From positions 39,647-103,646 of the forward strand of contig JAZOPS010000042.1 of NCBI GenBank assembly GCA_045655645.1: a DNA stretch of 64,000 bases, given 5' to 3'. Below the pieces are notes generated by a model. It worked only from the letters and a program-made list of their open reading frames with translations, did not search any database and had not been told where the DNA came from. The translations under genes and the position numbers were made by a program. The DNA is from Fimenecus sp045655645. GTDB lineage: Bacteria; Bacillota; Clostridia; Oscillospirales; Acutalibacteraceae. This document shows positions 16,229 through 24,566 of this stretch, piece after piece. Within the stretch, counting starts at the first letter, position 1; every line of letters begins with the position of its first letter.

Positions 16229-17316
16229 TATTTCATATATAAAATGAGCTTTTTTATTTCTTTAAACGGCAATTTGTTTGCAATTGCTATAATCAAAAGA
16301 GGAACACCAAAAGAAACGATAAATCGGATAATGCTTAAAACAACAAAGTTTAAATCATTAAAAATTTCATATTTTTGTATCAAAGCATTAAAAGATATTA
16401 AAACAAGGTTGTGAGTGAGATAAATTGCAAAACTGCCTTTTGAAATTAATAATATAGTTTTTGGGCAATCTTTTGCAGGTAGTCTTTTAATCAATTCAAA
16501 CAAGCATATTGCTGCAATGATTATAAATGGCGAAGTGTACCAACCAAAAACATCTGAATGATATAATTCTCGTGAGTAAAAATATCTTGCACCAAGAGAG
16601 TTGAAAGCAAAAGAGATAATAAACGTTAAAACAAATATAAATGTTGGAACTTTTTTCAAAAGGTCTTCTTTGCCTGCGTAATGACCGATAATCATCAACA
16701 TTCCATATAAGCCACCCAAAAATGCAACATTAATAGTCAAATTGGCATCGGGAAAGAAAGAAACAACTTCACCAGCAAGAGCGTTGAAGATAGGCACAAT
16801 TGAAAATGCTCCGAATGCAATCAACAAAGGTAATACAACATCTGAAAAGCGGACATTTTTTAGTGCTTTTGCAACAAAAGGGATTACCAGATAAATGCCT
16901 AAAATCATTGGCATATACCACATGTGGTTGAGAGGTGATGTTTTAACGAACACCATATTGCCGATAAGATTTTTAATGCTGAATTCGGCAGAATATTGAA
17001 TACAGTAGTAAAAATAATTTATAATAGTCCAAATTTCTGTAGTTAAAAATAGTGGAATAAGAGATTTTTTATAAAATTGCTTAATGTCGTATTCTCTGTT
17101 TAACATAAGTGCACCAGTTAACATTAAAAATAGTGGTACACCAAGTCTGCCAAATGTAAAGAGAATGTTCTCAAAAAGCCACAATTCATCTGAAACCACA
17201 AGTTTTCCCATTCTAACAGAATAATATTGTGTTTCAATAACATGGCAAATTACCACGAAAATAATTGCAATTGTTCGAGAAATATCCATCCAAACAATTC
17301 TTTTGTTTGAAATCAT
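16228..17316 (-). CDS. Acyltransferase family 3 membrane protein
   Basis: This 362-residue integral membrane protein has about ten hydrophobic segments and the family opening RIVWMDISRTIAIIFVVICHVIE, where the conserved His follows the first membrane span. GRLGVPLFLMLTGAL and NHMWYMPMILGIYLVIP are also typical. These proteins move acyl groups (often acetyl) onto cell-surface polysaccharide or other envelope sugars. It begins 1 nt after the stop of a second, related gene (17318-18406), so the two form a coupled operon. The acceptor substrate is unknown. Confidence 0.88.
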   Translation of the reverse strand: MISNKRIVWMDISRTIAIIFVVICHVIETQYYSVRMGKLVVSDELWLFENILFTFGRLGVPLFLMLTGALMLNREYDIKQFYKKSLIPLFLTTEIWTIINYFYYCIQYSAEFSIKNLIGNMVFVKTSPLNHMWYMPMILGIYLVIPFVAKALKNVRFSDVVLPLLIAFGAFSIVPIFNALAGEVVSFFPDANLTINVAFLGGLYGMLMIIGHYAGKEDLLKKVPTFIFVLTFIISFAFNSLGARYFYSRELYHSDVFGWYTSPFIIIAAICLFELIKRLPAKDCPKTILLISKGSFAIYLTHNLVLISFNALIQKYEIFNDLNFVVLSIIRFIVSFGVPLLIIAIANKLPFKEIKKLILYMK

Positions 17317-17317
17317 G

Positions 17318-18406
17318 TTATTTCACCAACTTTCTTATTATAGGAACATAACTTAATGCAAAAATGGTAACTGAAGAAATTGCTATAGCTATTAATGTTT
17401 TCAATGTGTTTTGCCATAATCCATTAGTGTTAAAGAACGGTGTAATAAACGGTAAAAAAATCCAATGCAAATAGTAAATGCCTAATGTATATGAAGAAAT
17501 TGTCTTAAAAAACTTGCGAACCATAGTGTTCTTTAAAGTTATGTCATACAAGGCAACAAATAATGAAACGCTAGCTAAAAGGGTAGGAATTCTTTGATAA
17601 CCATTACCATATAAAGCGCCAGTCCAATTCCAAGTTCCATCAATAAGTGATTTTGTCCAAATCATTAAAATCCATGATGCAATAAATATTATAAACAAAA
17701 TAATTCTATGTTTTAATGTTATATTTATTTTCGGAGAATTTTCGTATCCATTTAATTTTTGAGTGAGCAAAGAGCCCAAAACAAAATAGAAGATGGCGGT
17801 GCCCTGTGAATATGGCAAGAAATCAGTAATTGGGTTGGCAGATATAACAAAATTAGTCGAAAATAGTTTGTTAATAACATTTATGGCAATATTAAATTCT
17901 GTTTTACACATAATTCCTACAAAAAGAATAACGAGTAATAAAGATAAACTCTGTCTGCCTTGTTTTTCGCTTTTATAGCAAATATGAAGTAGTGGAAAAA
18001 TCAGATATATTGCGAGAAGAGATTCCATAAACCACATGTGGCCAGGAGATGTTATTGAAGAATTTGACCAGAAAAATATATATGATAAAGTTTCTTGTTT
18101 AAGGTCGATTAAATGGCCAAAAGCATCATTCTTAGTTGCATCAATAACTAAATATAAAATTCGCCAAACGGTTGCAATTGTGTAAACCGAAAAAGTTTTT
18201 AAAAGATGTTGTTTAAGATTAAAAGATTTTCGCATCAGTAATGCACCGTTGACCATAAAGAAAATAGGTACACCAATAAAACAAATTGTCATTGCGAAAT
18301 TTTCAATGACGGTATCAGATAAAATTATATAGTGACAAAAAACAACAAGAAAAATTGCAATTGTTTTTAAAATGTCAAAAGAATCAATTCTTTTTTTCTC
18401 AGTCAT
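17318..18406 (-). CDS. Acyltransferase family 3 membrane protein (paralogue)
   Basis: This 362-residue membrane protein of the same family opens KRIDSFDILKTIAIFLVVFCHYII, with GVPIFFMVNGALL and GHMWFMESLLAIYLIFP. The second ATG (18406) is preferred because the AAAGGA ribosome site lies ~9 nt before it, while the first ATG (18415) touches the site. It is a diverged tandem duplicate of its downstream partner, so the pair may modify different positions of one surface polymer or work as a heteromer. It is transcribed from a near-consensus promoter at 18430-18458, divergent to tRNA-Thr. Confidence 0.87.
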   Translation of the reverse strand: MTEKKRIDSFDILKTIAIFLVVFCHYIILSDTVIENFAMTICFIGVPIFFMVNGALLMRKSFNLKQHLLKTFSVYTIATVWRILYLVIDATKNDAFGHLIDLKQETLSYIFFWSNSSITSPGHMWFMESLLAIYLIFPLLHICYKSEKQGRQSLSLLLVILFVGIMCKTEFNIAINVINKLFSTNFVISANPITDFLPYSQGTAIFYFVLGSLLTQKLNGYENSPKINITLKHRIILFIIFIASWILMIWTKSLIDGTWNWTGALYGNGYQRIPTLLASVSLFVALYDITLKNTMVRKFFKTISSYTLGIYYLHWIFLPFITPFFNTNGLWQNTLKTLIAIAISSVTIFALSYVPIIRKLVK

Positions 18407-18429
18407 ACCACTCATCCTTTCTCTGGGTT

Positions 18430-18458
18430 ATTATACTTTAAAAAGTGGCGTATTGCAA
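18430..18458 (-). promoter_or_regulatory. Promoter of the acyltransferase pair
   Basis: On the minus strand TTGCAA (18458-18453) and TATAAT (18435-18430) are separated by 17 bp. The AAAGGA ribosome site follows. Confidence 0.75.
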
Positions 18459-18483
18459 GAGCGCATTCAAAGAGTATTTTCCC

Positions 18484-18512
18484 TTGACAAACAAAACAAA
18501 CAACTGTATAAT
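18484..18512 (+). promoter_or_regulatory. Consensus promoter of tRNA-Thr
   Basis: TTGACA (18484-18489) and TATAAT (18507-18512) match the housekeeping consensus exactly with a 17-bp spacer, 21 bp before the mature tRNA. Confidence 0.93.
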
Positions 18513-18532
18513 TACTCTTGCATTTCAAATGC

Positions 18533-18608
18533 GCTGCTATGGCTCAGGTGGTAGAGCACGTCCTTGGTAAGGACGAGGTCACCGGTTCGAGTCCGGTTAG
18601 CAGCTCCA
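18533..18608 (+). tRNA. tRNA-Thr (anticodon GGT)
   Basis: This is a 76-nt cloverleaf. Acceptor stem GCTGCTA (18533-18539) pairs with TAGCAGC (18598-18604), followed by discriminator T and an encoded CCA. The D-arm is GCTCAGGTGGTAGAGC. Anticodon stem CGTCC/GGACG encloses loop TTGGTAA with anticodon GGT at 18566-18568, and the T-arm is CCGGTTCGAGTCCGG. It is a single-gene unit with its own consensus promoter and terminator. Confidence 0.97.
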
Positions 18609-18610
18609 AA

Positions 18611-18647
18611 AATAAAGGTGTTTCTTTTGGAACACCTTTATTTTTTA
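18611..18647 (+). terminator. Intrinsic terminator of tRNA-Thr
   Basis: A perfect 12-bp stem (AATAAAGGTGTT, 18611-18622, with 18631-18642) with an 8-nt loop is followed by Ts. Confidence 0.93.
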
Positions 18648-18695
18648 TTCGACACACTACACAAAAAAATTTTTTAAATTTAGTCTTTTTACATA

Positions 18696-18724
18696 TTTTC
18701 ATTTTGGGGAAGATATAGTATAAT
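18696..18724 (+). promoter_or_regulatory. Probable promoter of the MFS transporter gene
   Basis: TTTTCA (18696-18701) and a perfect TATAAT (18719-18724) are 17 bp apart. The -35 match is weak. Confidence 0.5.
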
Positions 18725-18764
18725 TATTGTGTTTAATTTTGGATTAAATCCAGGAGGAAAAATT

Positions 18765-20243
18765 ATGAGTAACAAAACAGAACTTTTCTGTGAGAAAAAC
18801 GGTAAACTTCACACATGGCATACCATACTTACCGGTTTTGCTTTTCTCACAACTTCAATCGCATGGGCAATTTATGACCCATACATTACAAAGATTCTTA
18901 ACAGATTGCTTACAGAATCAGTTTTTATTACAAACCTTAGTGCAAAGCTTAACGAAGCATTTCCAGTTCTTGCAGAATTTGCAAAAACACAGGGTCAGGA
19001 CGTTAACACAGCAGGTGGTGGAATTACACTTGTTCCACTTTTCATTGGTGTTATTATGACATTCGATAACATCTTTGGTGTTATCTTCCAGCCAACATTT
19101 GGTAAACTTTCAGACCGTTGTCGTTCAAAGCTTGGCAAGCGTCGTCCTTTCATTGTTTATGGTGCTCCAATTTCAGCGGTTCTCTTTGCTCTTATTCCAT
19201 GGGTAGCATTGAAGTCAACTCTTCCTGTAACAATGTTCTTTATTATTCTTTTCGTATTCTCGATGTCACTTTGGCGTGCTCCTGCAGTTGCTTTGATGCC
19301 TGCACTCACACCTCCACATCTTCGTAGTGAAGGTAACGCTATTATTAACCTTATGGGTGGCGTTGGTTCTGTTCTTGGTATGGTAGCAGGTACACTTGTA
19401 AGTGCTATCTTCCTTCTTGTAACAGGTGTTAAGGTTACTGCTGAAAATGAACAACAGACAAGCTTCCCTTATGTTTTCTTACTTGGCGCTATCGTTATGG
19501 TTATCGGTATGCTTGTTGTTCGTGTATTCGTTCACGAGCCATCAAGCCTTGAAGAAGTCGCTGCAAATAATCAGGCAGCAGATGAAAAAGCAGCTAAAAA
19601 GGCTGAAAAAGCTGCAAGAAAAGCAGAAAAACTTTCAAAGGGCGAAAGAAAGAGCCTTATCTTTATGCTCGGCGGATTGTTCTTCCTTTTCTGCGGTACA
19701 AACGCTATCACAACATTCTTTGCACTCTTTGCTGCTGAAGTTCTTGGCAAGAGCACAGGTGAAGCAACAATTATGACAACATTGTTTGCTATTTGCTCTG
19801 CTGCTGCTGCAATTCCTGCAGGTAAAATGGGTAAGAAGATTGGCCGTAAAAAGACAATTCTTATCGGTCTTGTAGTATTTATGGCTGTGTTCCTTCTCTA
19901 TGTTGTTACAGGTAGTATGACTGTTATCTGGCTTGCACTTATCCTTGGTGGTGCTGCTAATATGTTCATCACAGTTAACACATTACCACTTGTTCTTGAA
20001 ATCGGTGGTATCGACAAGGTTGGTACATTTACAGGTTATTACTACACCGCAACATTCTCAGCACAGATTGCTTCTCCAATCGTTTATGGTATCGTTCGTA
20101 TGCTCTCAGGCACATACTTGTCACTCTTCGTTTATAGCCCAATTATGTTTATCTTGAGTATCGCTTGTATTCTCTTCGTTAAACACGGTGAAGCGATTCC
20201 ACAAGAAATTGTTGATAAAATCGAAGAAGAAAATGCTGACTAA
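18765..20243 (+). CDS. MFS sugar transporter (SLC45/GPH-like)
   Basis: This 492-residue protein has about twelve membrane spans. The loop GKLSDRCRSKLGKRRPFIVYG after the third span is characteristic of sugar transporters related to the SLC45/sucrose carriers. A charged Ala/Lys/Glu-rich cytoplasmic loop (~residues 270-300) splits the two six-helix halves. The ATG at 18765 is chosen over the ATG at 18729 because AGGAGG at 18751-18756 lies 8 nt before it. The substrate is not evident. The gene stands alone between tRNA-Thr and the phage-derived operon. Confidence 0.88.
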   Translation: MSNKTELFCEKNGKLHTWHTILTGFAFLTTSIAWAIYDPYITKILNRLLTESVFITNLSAKLNEAFPVLAEFAKTQGQDVNTAGGGITLVPLFIGVIMTFDNIFGVIFQPTFGKLSDRCRSKLGKRRPFIVYGAPISAVLFALIPWVALKSTLPVTMFFIILFVFSMSLWRAPAVALMPALTPPHLRSEGNAIINLMGGVGSVLGMVAGTLVSAIFLLVTGVKVTAENEQQTSFPYVFLLGAIVMVIGMLVVRVFVHEPSSLEEVAANNQAADEKAAKKAEKAARKAEKLSKGERKSLIFMLGGLFFLFCGTNAITTFFALFAAEVLGKSTGEATIMTTLFAICSAAAAIPAGKMGKKIGRKKTILIGLVVFMAVFLLYVVTGSMTVIWLALILGGAANMFITVNTLPLVLEIGGIDKVGTFTGYYYTATFSAQIASPIVYGIVRMLSGTYLSLFVYSPIMFILSIACILFVKHGEAIPQEIVDKIEEENAD

Positions 20244-20263
20244 TTTAAAATAATAAAAAATTA

Positions 20264-20295
20264 CCCGTCGGGGAACATCCTCGACGGGCTTTTTT
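20264..20295. terminator. Intrinsic terminator between the MFS gene and the phage operon
   Basis: CCCGTCGGGGA (20264-20274) pairs with TCCTCGACGGG (20278-20288) with one mismatch, followed by seven Ts on the plus strand. Confidence 0.85.
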
Positions 20296-20726
20296 TATCC
20301 TGCTATTAAGTTTTCAAACACAAAATGTGTACGCAATATAATTGCCTGGCAAGAGTTGTCATAATCTGTGTTATAACAGACTGCTTTTGAAATAGTGTAT
20401 GTTGATGAGAACAATAAATATGTTGCAATTCGGTCAAAAATTTTGTGTCCCTCACTTCCACCCTTGGAATATGGCAAATATATATCGGCACTTAAGGTCG
20501 TGCTCATATTTCGTGAATTGAGTTTAACAAGCTGACCATTTTCAAGAGTGGTTGAAACCTTATCACCAATTTCACAATGTTTAATGGAAATTGCTACAAT
20601 GGGGTCTGTGAGGGGCGTTGGTTTGATTTCGTTTTCGTAGGCGACAACAAAAATAAGGTCGTTGAATTGACTCTCTGCCCCTAAAATATTAACAATTTTT
20701 TTCGCTAAAAGTCCGTTTATTGTCAT
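20295..20726 (-). CDS. Phage head/tail completion protein (possible tail terminator)
   Basis: This 143-residue protein has no motif I can name with confidence. Size, mixed alpha/beta composition and position (last of three small genes after the capsid gene) fit the tail-terminator or minor structural protein that normally closes the head-to-tail junction. It overlaps the upstream gene by 4 nt (ATGA-type), so the operon is translationally coupled up to its very end. No further phage gene follows; the next feature is a terminator and a host transporter. Confidence 0.5.
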   Translation of the reverse strand: MTINGLLAKKIVNILGAESQFNDLIFVVAYENEIKPTPLTDPIVAISIKHCEIGDKVSTTLENGQLVKLNSRNMSTTLSADIYLPYSKGGSEGHKIFDRIATYLLFSSTYTISKAVCYNTDYDNSCQAIILRTHFVFENLIAG

Positions 20727-21064
20727 ACTTTATCCTCCGTTGTTTTCCTTATAATTGCCCAGATATAGACAATTTCATTTTTGAATGTTACCTTTTCTGC
20801 TCGGTCAATTATATAAGAGTTGTTATCTGCGTCATAAATTCTGTAAGAAGAATTGAACTTTGTAAGGTCGTGCCCTCTTGGACCTATATACAGATAAACA
20901 TCTTGAGTGTTTTTACCGATTGGTGTAACATCACCTGTCATATAAAGTTTGTTTTTATATCGAAGTGGTTGAATGAATGTGTTAAAAGTAGGAGAAACCC
21001 ATCCTTCTTGATTTTCAACATGAACAGACATACCGAATTTTTGAATAATTCTATCTATATTCAA
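20723..21064 (-). CDS. Phage head-closure / stopper-like protein
   Basis: This 113-residue protein is predicted to be mostly beta. The stretch YKNKLYMTGDVTPIGKNTQDVYLYIGPRGHDL, then SYRIYDADNNSYIIDRAEKVTFKNEIVYIWAI, resembles small head-tail joining proteins of siphophages. The assignment rests mainly on size and position between the connector and the last structural gene. It overlaps both neighbours by 4 nt. Confidence 0.5.
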   Translation of the reverse strand: MNIDRIIQKFGMSVHVENQEGWVSPTFNTFIQPLRYKNKLYMTGDVTPIGKNTQDVYLYIGPRGHDLTKFNSSYRIYDADNNSYIIDRAEKVTFKNEIVYIWAIIRKTTEDKV

Positions 21065-21432
21065 ACTTCCACCGCCTCGAAAACAAAGTCAATATCTGTG
21101 AGATATGGTGCTGCTGAAACAAGTGCTTCGTTTTTGAATTTCACAGCATTTTCAATTCTTGACTGATGATTTTGCGTAACGGTTACATCACCTGCTTTGA
21201 AAGATGAAAAATCTTCAGCGGTGCTATTGATAAGTAGAAAGTTGTAAAGAGCAATACTGGCACAAACCATAATTATAGTAGGATGATTTGAATATTCTTG
21301 GCCTTTGAGTCTTTGCTCTATTTGTTGACAAGCAGCAGTACAAAAAGATTGGATTTTATCAAGCTCATCGTCAGATAATAAGCCTAAACTTGTTATTATA
21401 TTAATAACAGAATCATGATTAATCAAGCTCAT
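21061..21432 (-). CDS. Phage head-tail connector (gp6/gp15-like)
   Basis: This protein of about 123 residues, mostly helical, begins MSLINHDSVINIITSLGLLSDDELDKIQSF. Such short helical proteins directly after the major capsid gene are usually the adaptor bound to the portal. The start is uncertain: ATG at 21432 is only ~2 nt from the GAGGTG ribosome site, whereas TTG at 21426 has normal spacing. The frame remains open into the capsid gene, but those upstream codons are not expected to be used. Confidence 0.6.
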   Translation of the reverse strand: MSLINHDSVINIITSLGLLSDDELDKIQSFCTAACQQIEQRLKGQEYSNHPTIIMVCASIALYNFLLINSTAEDFSSFKAGDVTVTQNHQSRIENAVKFKNEALVSAAPYLTDIDFVFEAVEV

Positions 21433-21445
21433 CACCTCTTTAAAA

Positions 21446-22450
21446 TTAGAGAGCCATATATTTTGCTGCGTCATTAAAGATTTTAGCAAAGCCTGAAATC
21501 TGTGAGATTGTTGTACGCTCAAGCTGACGGTCAATGAGTTTGTCATATTCTGTCTGAATATCACCAGCAGTTACCATTTCAAGTGCATAGTTTTTATCGA
21601 GACCAATAATCTCACGGCTAAGATGGTCTGTAACCAAAACTTTTGCACCAAAAGGTGTAATCATTGAGCCACTACCATGGAAATTAAGACCTGCATGAGC
21701 ATCTTTGAATTCAGGAATCGTTAAAACTGCAGGAGCATAATTTTTTGGTAAAAGAATTGTGTTCAATTGGTAAGGCGATAAGAGATTCCAAAGATTAAGG
21801 AAGTCTGAATATTCCAAATCATCCGAACTTTTTGGATTGAAAGATTCTGCCTCATTTTCATTGCCGTCACCTACAATAATAACATCAATTGCATTTTTAA
21901 ATTGCGAACGAGCAATATGTGCACCAATCTGACGAAGTGTAACTGTGAAAAGGTCAAGTTTCTGAAAACGAATTGCTTCATAAGAAGCAACAAGCATTCT
22001 GCCATGCTTCTTAAGAGTAACAAGGTTTTCCTGTGTGGTTACAACAGTTTCAGGGATTGCTGCGCCTTCGGCAACTTCTGCAAGAGTTTTGTCTTCTTCA
22101 GTTGGAATTGAAGTGATAGTTCTGTAATCAAGACCATTAATATTAGTCTTTGTAGCAATAAGATGGTCAACAATATTAGCACTTTCAACACCCTGACGAA
22201 CAGCACGAGAGATGTATTCAGGGAAAAGTGCTGCAGAATCAGTTGTCGCAAAGAATTTGTCGATTGTGTCGCTGTTTGTTCCCTTGATTTTGATGTCAAA
22301 ACGCTTTAATTGGCGTTCAAATGCATCAAGACCTTCAAGTGAAGTGCCTTTATAGTTTTCTGATGGGTCAATGCTTTCAAGTTCATTAAGAAAGCCTTTA
22401 GATGTGTGGTAAAGTCCTTTATCAAGTTTAATTGTTTCAAAATTAGCCAT
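21446..22450 (-). CDS. Phage major capsid protein (HK97-fold type)
   Basis: This 334-residue protein has features of HK97-type capsid subunits. A charged N-terminal arm (~1-70) is followed by AALFPEYISRAVRQGVESANIVDHLIA, a LVTLKKHGRMLVASYEAIRF core strand-helix and RSQFKNAIDVIIVGDGN. The C-terminal half holds the A-domain (ITPFGAKVLVTDHLS, then YALEMVTAGDIQTEYDKLIDRQLERT). An AGGAGGT ribosome site precedes the ATG. The gene lies after portal and protease genes and before the connector, the standard order. The frame is intact, so a shell could still be made. Confidence 0.85.
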   Translation of the reverse strand: MANFETIKLDKGLYHTSKGFLNELESIDPSENYKGTSLEGLDAFERQLKRFDIKIKGTNSDTIDKFFATTDSAALFPEYISRAVRQGVESANIVDHLIATKTNINGLDYRTITSIPTEEDKTLAEVAEGAAIPETVVTTQENLVTLKKHGRMLVASYEAIRFQKLDLFTVTLRQIGAHIARSQFKNAIDVIIVGDGNENEAESFNPKSSDDLEYSDFLNLWNLLSPYQLNTILLPKNYAPAVLTIPEFKDAHAGLNFHGSGSMITPFGAKVLVTDHLSREIIGLDKNYALEMVTAGDIQTEYDKLIDRQLERTTISQISGFAKIFNDAAKYMAL

Positions 22451-22461
22451 TATATAACCTC

Positions 22462-23412
22462 CTAAAATTTAAACTGACTGTTCTGATTGTCTTCTGTTTT
22501 TTCTTCTGTATAGAGTTGAGATGTTGGGATAATCTTTGAACTTTCTTTTTTGAGCGCTTTGCAAAGATTATGGAGTTCTGTAGAAGAAAGAGTGTTAACT
22601 ATTTCGTCAACACATTCTCGATTTAATGATGGCAATGCAAGGGCAAATCCCTTTTTTGCCGAGTCTTCAAGGGTCGCACGGTATTTTTCGCCGTCAGCAC
22701 CCTTTGCTTCAAGAGAATCAATATAATTCGAAAGTTTTTTGAGTTCAGAACTTTTTAATGTGACCTGATTCTCTTCCTTGATTGATTTTAAAATATTTTC
22801 CATAGATTTCTCCTTATCATAAGCCTTTGTAACACCTGCTTTTATTTGTGCAGGCACTGCAACAAAAGACCATTCATAAGCATCAGTGATGTCGTCGATT
22901 GTTTTTACACATTTTTTGCCGTTGTATTTGCGACCTGCAATGTGATTGCAATGGGATTCTCCACAGATTGAGCAAATTCTTGAAGACGAAGAACAACTGA
23001 TGCTAATTTCTTTTTTGATTCCACTTTCAATATCGCGGATAAGTGCATCATTTTTGTCGCTTCTTACCGTATAGCACCATGCTTTTAAATATGTGTATGG
23101 CTTGCCGTCAACAGTTTTCTTTGAAGAATCTGTGAAAAGCCCTGTCTTGTAAGTTCTGCAAGATTGGTCTTCACTTTTCATACTGTGATTTAGAATTCCT
23201 GTCTTACCCACAAAAAGTTTTTCAAGTGTTTTAAGTGCGTCTTCGCTGAAACGCTCAAAATCACGGTCAATGTCGTTGTCACAGAGAATTACGCTGAATG
23301 AGAAAACTTCATCCTTTGAGAGTTCTCGCAAAGCAAAACTATTTATGAGTGTCATGTCGTCATCACTGATGGCATTGATTGTATTTGTAGATGAGTGACT
23401 TTTCTTAATCAT
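22462..23412 (-). CDS. Phage prohead protease fused to scaffold-like region
   Basis: This 316-residue protein sits between portal and capsid genes. The N-terminal ~190 residues look like a phage maturation protease: VILCDNDIDRDFERFS, GKTGILNHSMK with a candidate catalytic His, and KKEISISCSSSS with a candidate Ser. A CxxC-x3-CxxH-like cluster (CSICGESHCNH) follows. The C-terminal ~120 residues are Lys/Glu/Leu-rich and helical, as in scaffolding proteins. ATG 23412 is preferred over GTG 23421 because the GGGAGG site is ~8 nt upstream of it. It overlaps the portal gene by 8 nt. Confidence 0.65.
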   Translation of the reverse strand: MIKKSHSSTNTINAISDDDMTLINSFALRELSKDEVFSFSVILCDNDIDRDFERFSEDALKTLEKLFVGKTGILNHSMKSEDQSCRTYKTGLFTDSSKKTVDGKPYTYLKAWCYTVRSDKNDALIRDIESGIKKEISISCSSSSRICSICGESHCNHIAGRKYNGKKCVKTIDDITDAYEWSFVAVPAQIKAGVTKAYDKEKSMENILKSIKEENQVTLKSSELKKLSNYIDSLEAKGADGEKYRATLEDSAKKGFALALPSLNRECVDEIVNTLSSTELHNLCKALKKESSKIIPTSQLYTEEKTEDNQNSQFKF

Positions 23413-24541
23413 CACTTTCACCTCCCGAAATTAAACTTTGAGCCTGAGCATTATAAAGATTTGCTTTTGCAAGTTCCACCGTGTCCTGAAGAGTGACTTC
23501 GTTCCAAATGACACTAACGCCACTGCTGTTGCCCAAGAGTCTGAGATAAAGAGAACAGATTTTTTCAATAACGGGTGTGAGAATGCGACGATAAGCCTGA
23601 ATTTCTGTTGTTAGTGCATCTGCTTGTTGAGATGACATTCTCTCTGTTGTTGACCAAGAAAGTCCCAACATAAAAGGTGGAATAGAAAGTTTTGCAACTA
23701 TCTGCTCAAGCATCTGTCTTACGGGTATTTCACTGTTGAGTATCTGATTATCAGCACCGATTACTTTGATTTGCACATCACCAATTGCCACAAAGTCTTT
23801 GACTGAGCCAGATTCCATAGCACTTGCCCATTCGCTTGCAATTTGTTGTGCACGCTCTTTTGCATAAGCACGGTCAAGCATATCTGAACCGGGGTTATAT
23901 GTAACCGCAAAGCGAAGATTGCCTGCTCTTTCCCAATTTTGTCCGATTGAGTCATAAATTTTCATAAGTATAGATGACACAAATGGCAGACTTTTTAGAA
24001 TTGAGTTTCCAACAAGTGTGCCCGGCTCTGAATTGAGAGTAGAATACATCACAAGTTCTTGATAAGGAACGGGTGTACCGTCAAATGCATCTGGCTTGCA
24101 AAGTAAAATCTCATTGAAATTTTTAGGATTTCGTTTAAGTGAAATATCTCTTATCGGCACATTGTAAAGGGAGTCGATATTGTAACCATCAGTAATGATT
24201 TCACCTGCTGCTGTGCCATAAGTGAGCAGTTGCTCAAAATAAAGGTCAATGAATTGTTGAAGTCCTTTACCCGCAACACCCGTATTGACGTTTTTAACAA
24301 AGTGGTCAAGTTGCGCTTGATTTCTTTCGTTGTTTGACTTTACTGTAAATCCACCTGTAAGACGGATAAGTTTATAAATTGCTGTGTCAATTACGGGAAT
24401 TGATTCGCGAAGTTTTTTATAAATTTCAGGTTGATAAACTGATGATGGAAAGCAGTTTGAAACATCAAAATGATGGTGTGAATTGACTTGTGGTGCTGTT
24501 GTGCAAACTTTTTTCTTGCTGATTTTATCAAATATAGACAT
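23405..24541 (-). CDS. Phage portal protein
   Basis: This 378-residue protein has portal-family features: an N-terminal stretch SIPVIDTAIYKLIRLTGGFTVKS and a middle domain with YGTAAGEIITDGYNIDSLYNVPIRDI. The long helix LEQIVAKLSIPPFMLGLSWSTTERMSSQQADALTTEI is typical of phage portals. Twelve copies form the ring through which DNA is packaged. It follows the large terminase by 25 nt and precedes the protease with an 8-nt overlap. The frame is intact. Confidence 0.85.
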   Translation of the reverse strand: MSIFDKISKKKVCTTAPQVNSHHHFDVSNCFPSSVYQPEIYKKLRESIPVIDTAIYKLIRLTGGFTVKSNNERNQAQLDHFVKNVNTGVAGKGLQQFIDLYFEQLLTYGTAAGEIITDGYNIDSLYNVPIRDISLKRNPKNFNEILLCKPDAFDGTPVPYQELVMYSTLNSEPGTLVGNSILKSLPFVSSILMKIYDSIGQNWERAGNLRFAVTYNPGSDMLDRAYAKERAQQIASEWASAMESGSVKDFVAIGDVQIKVIGADNQILNSEIPVRQMLEQIVAKLSIPPFMLGLSWSTTERMSSQQADALTTEIQAYRRILTPVIEKICSLYLRLLGNSSGVSVIWNEVTLQDTVELAKANLYNAQAQSLISGGESDD

Positions 24542-24566
24542 TGAATACCTCCTTCCAAACGATTAA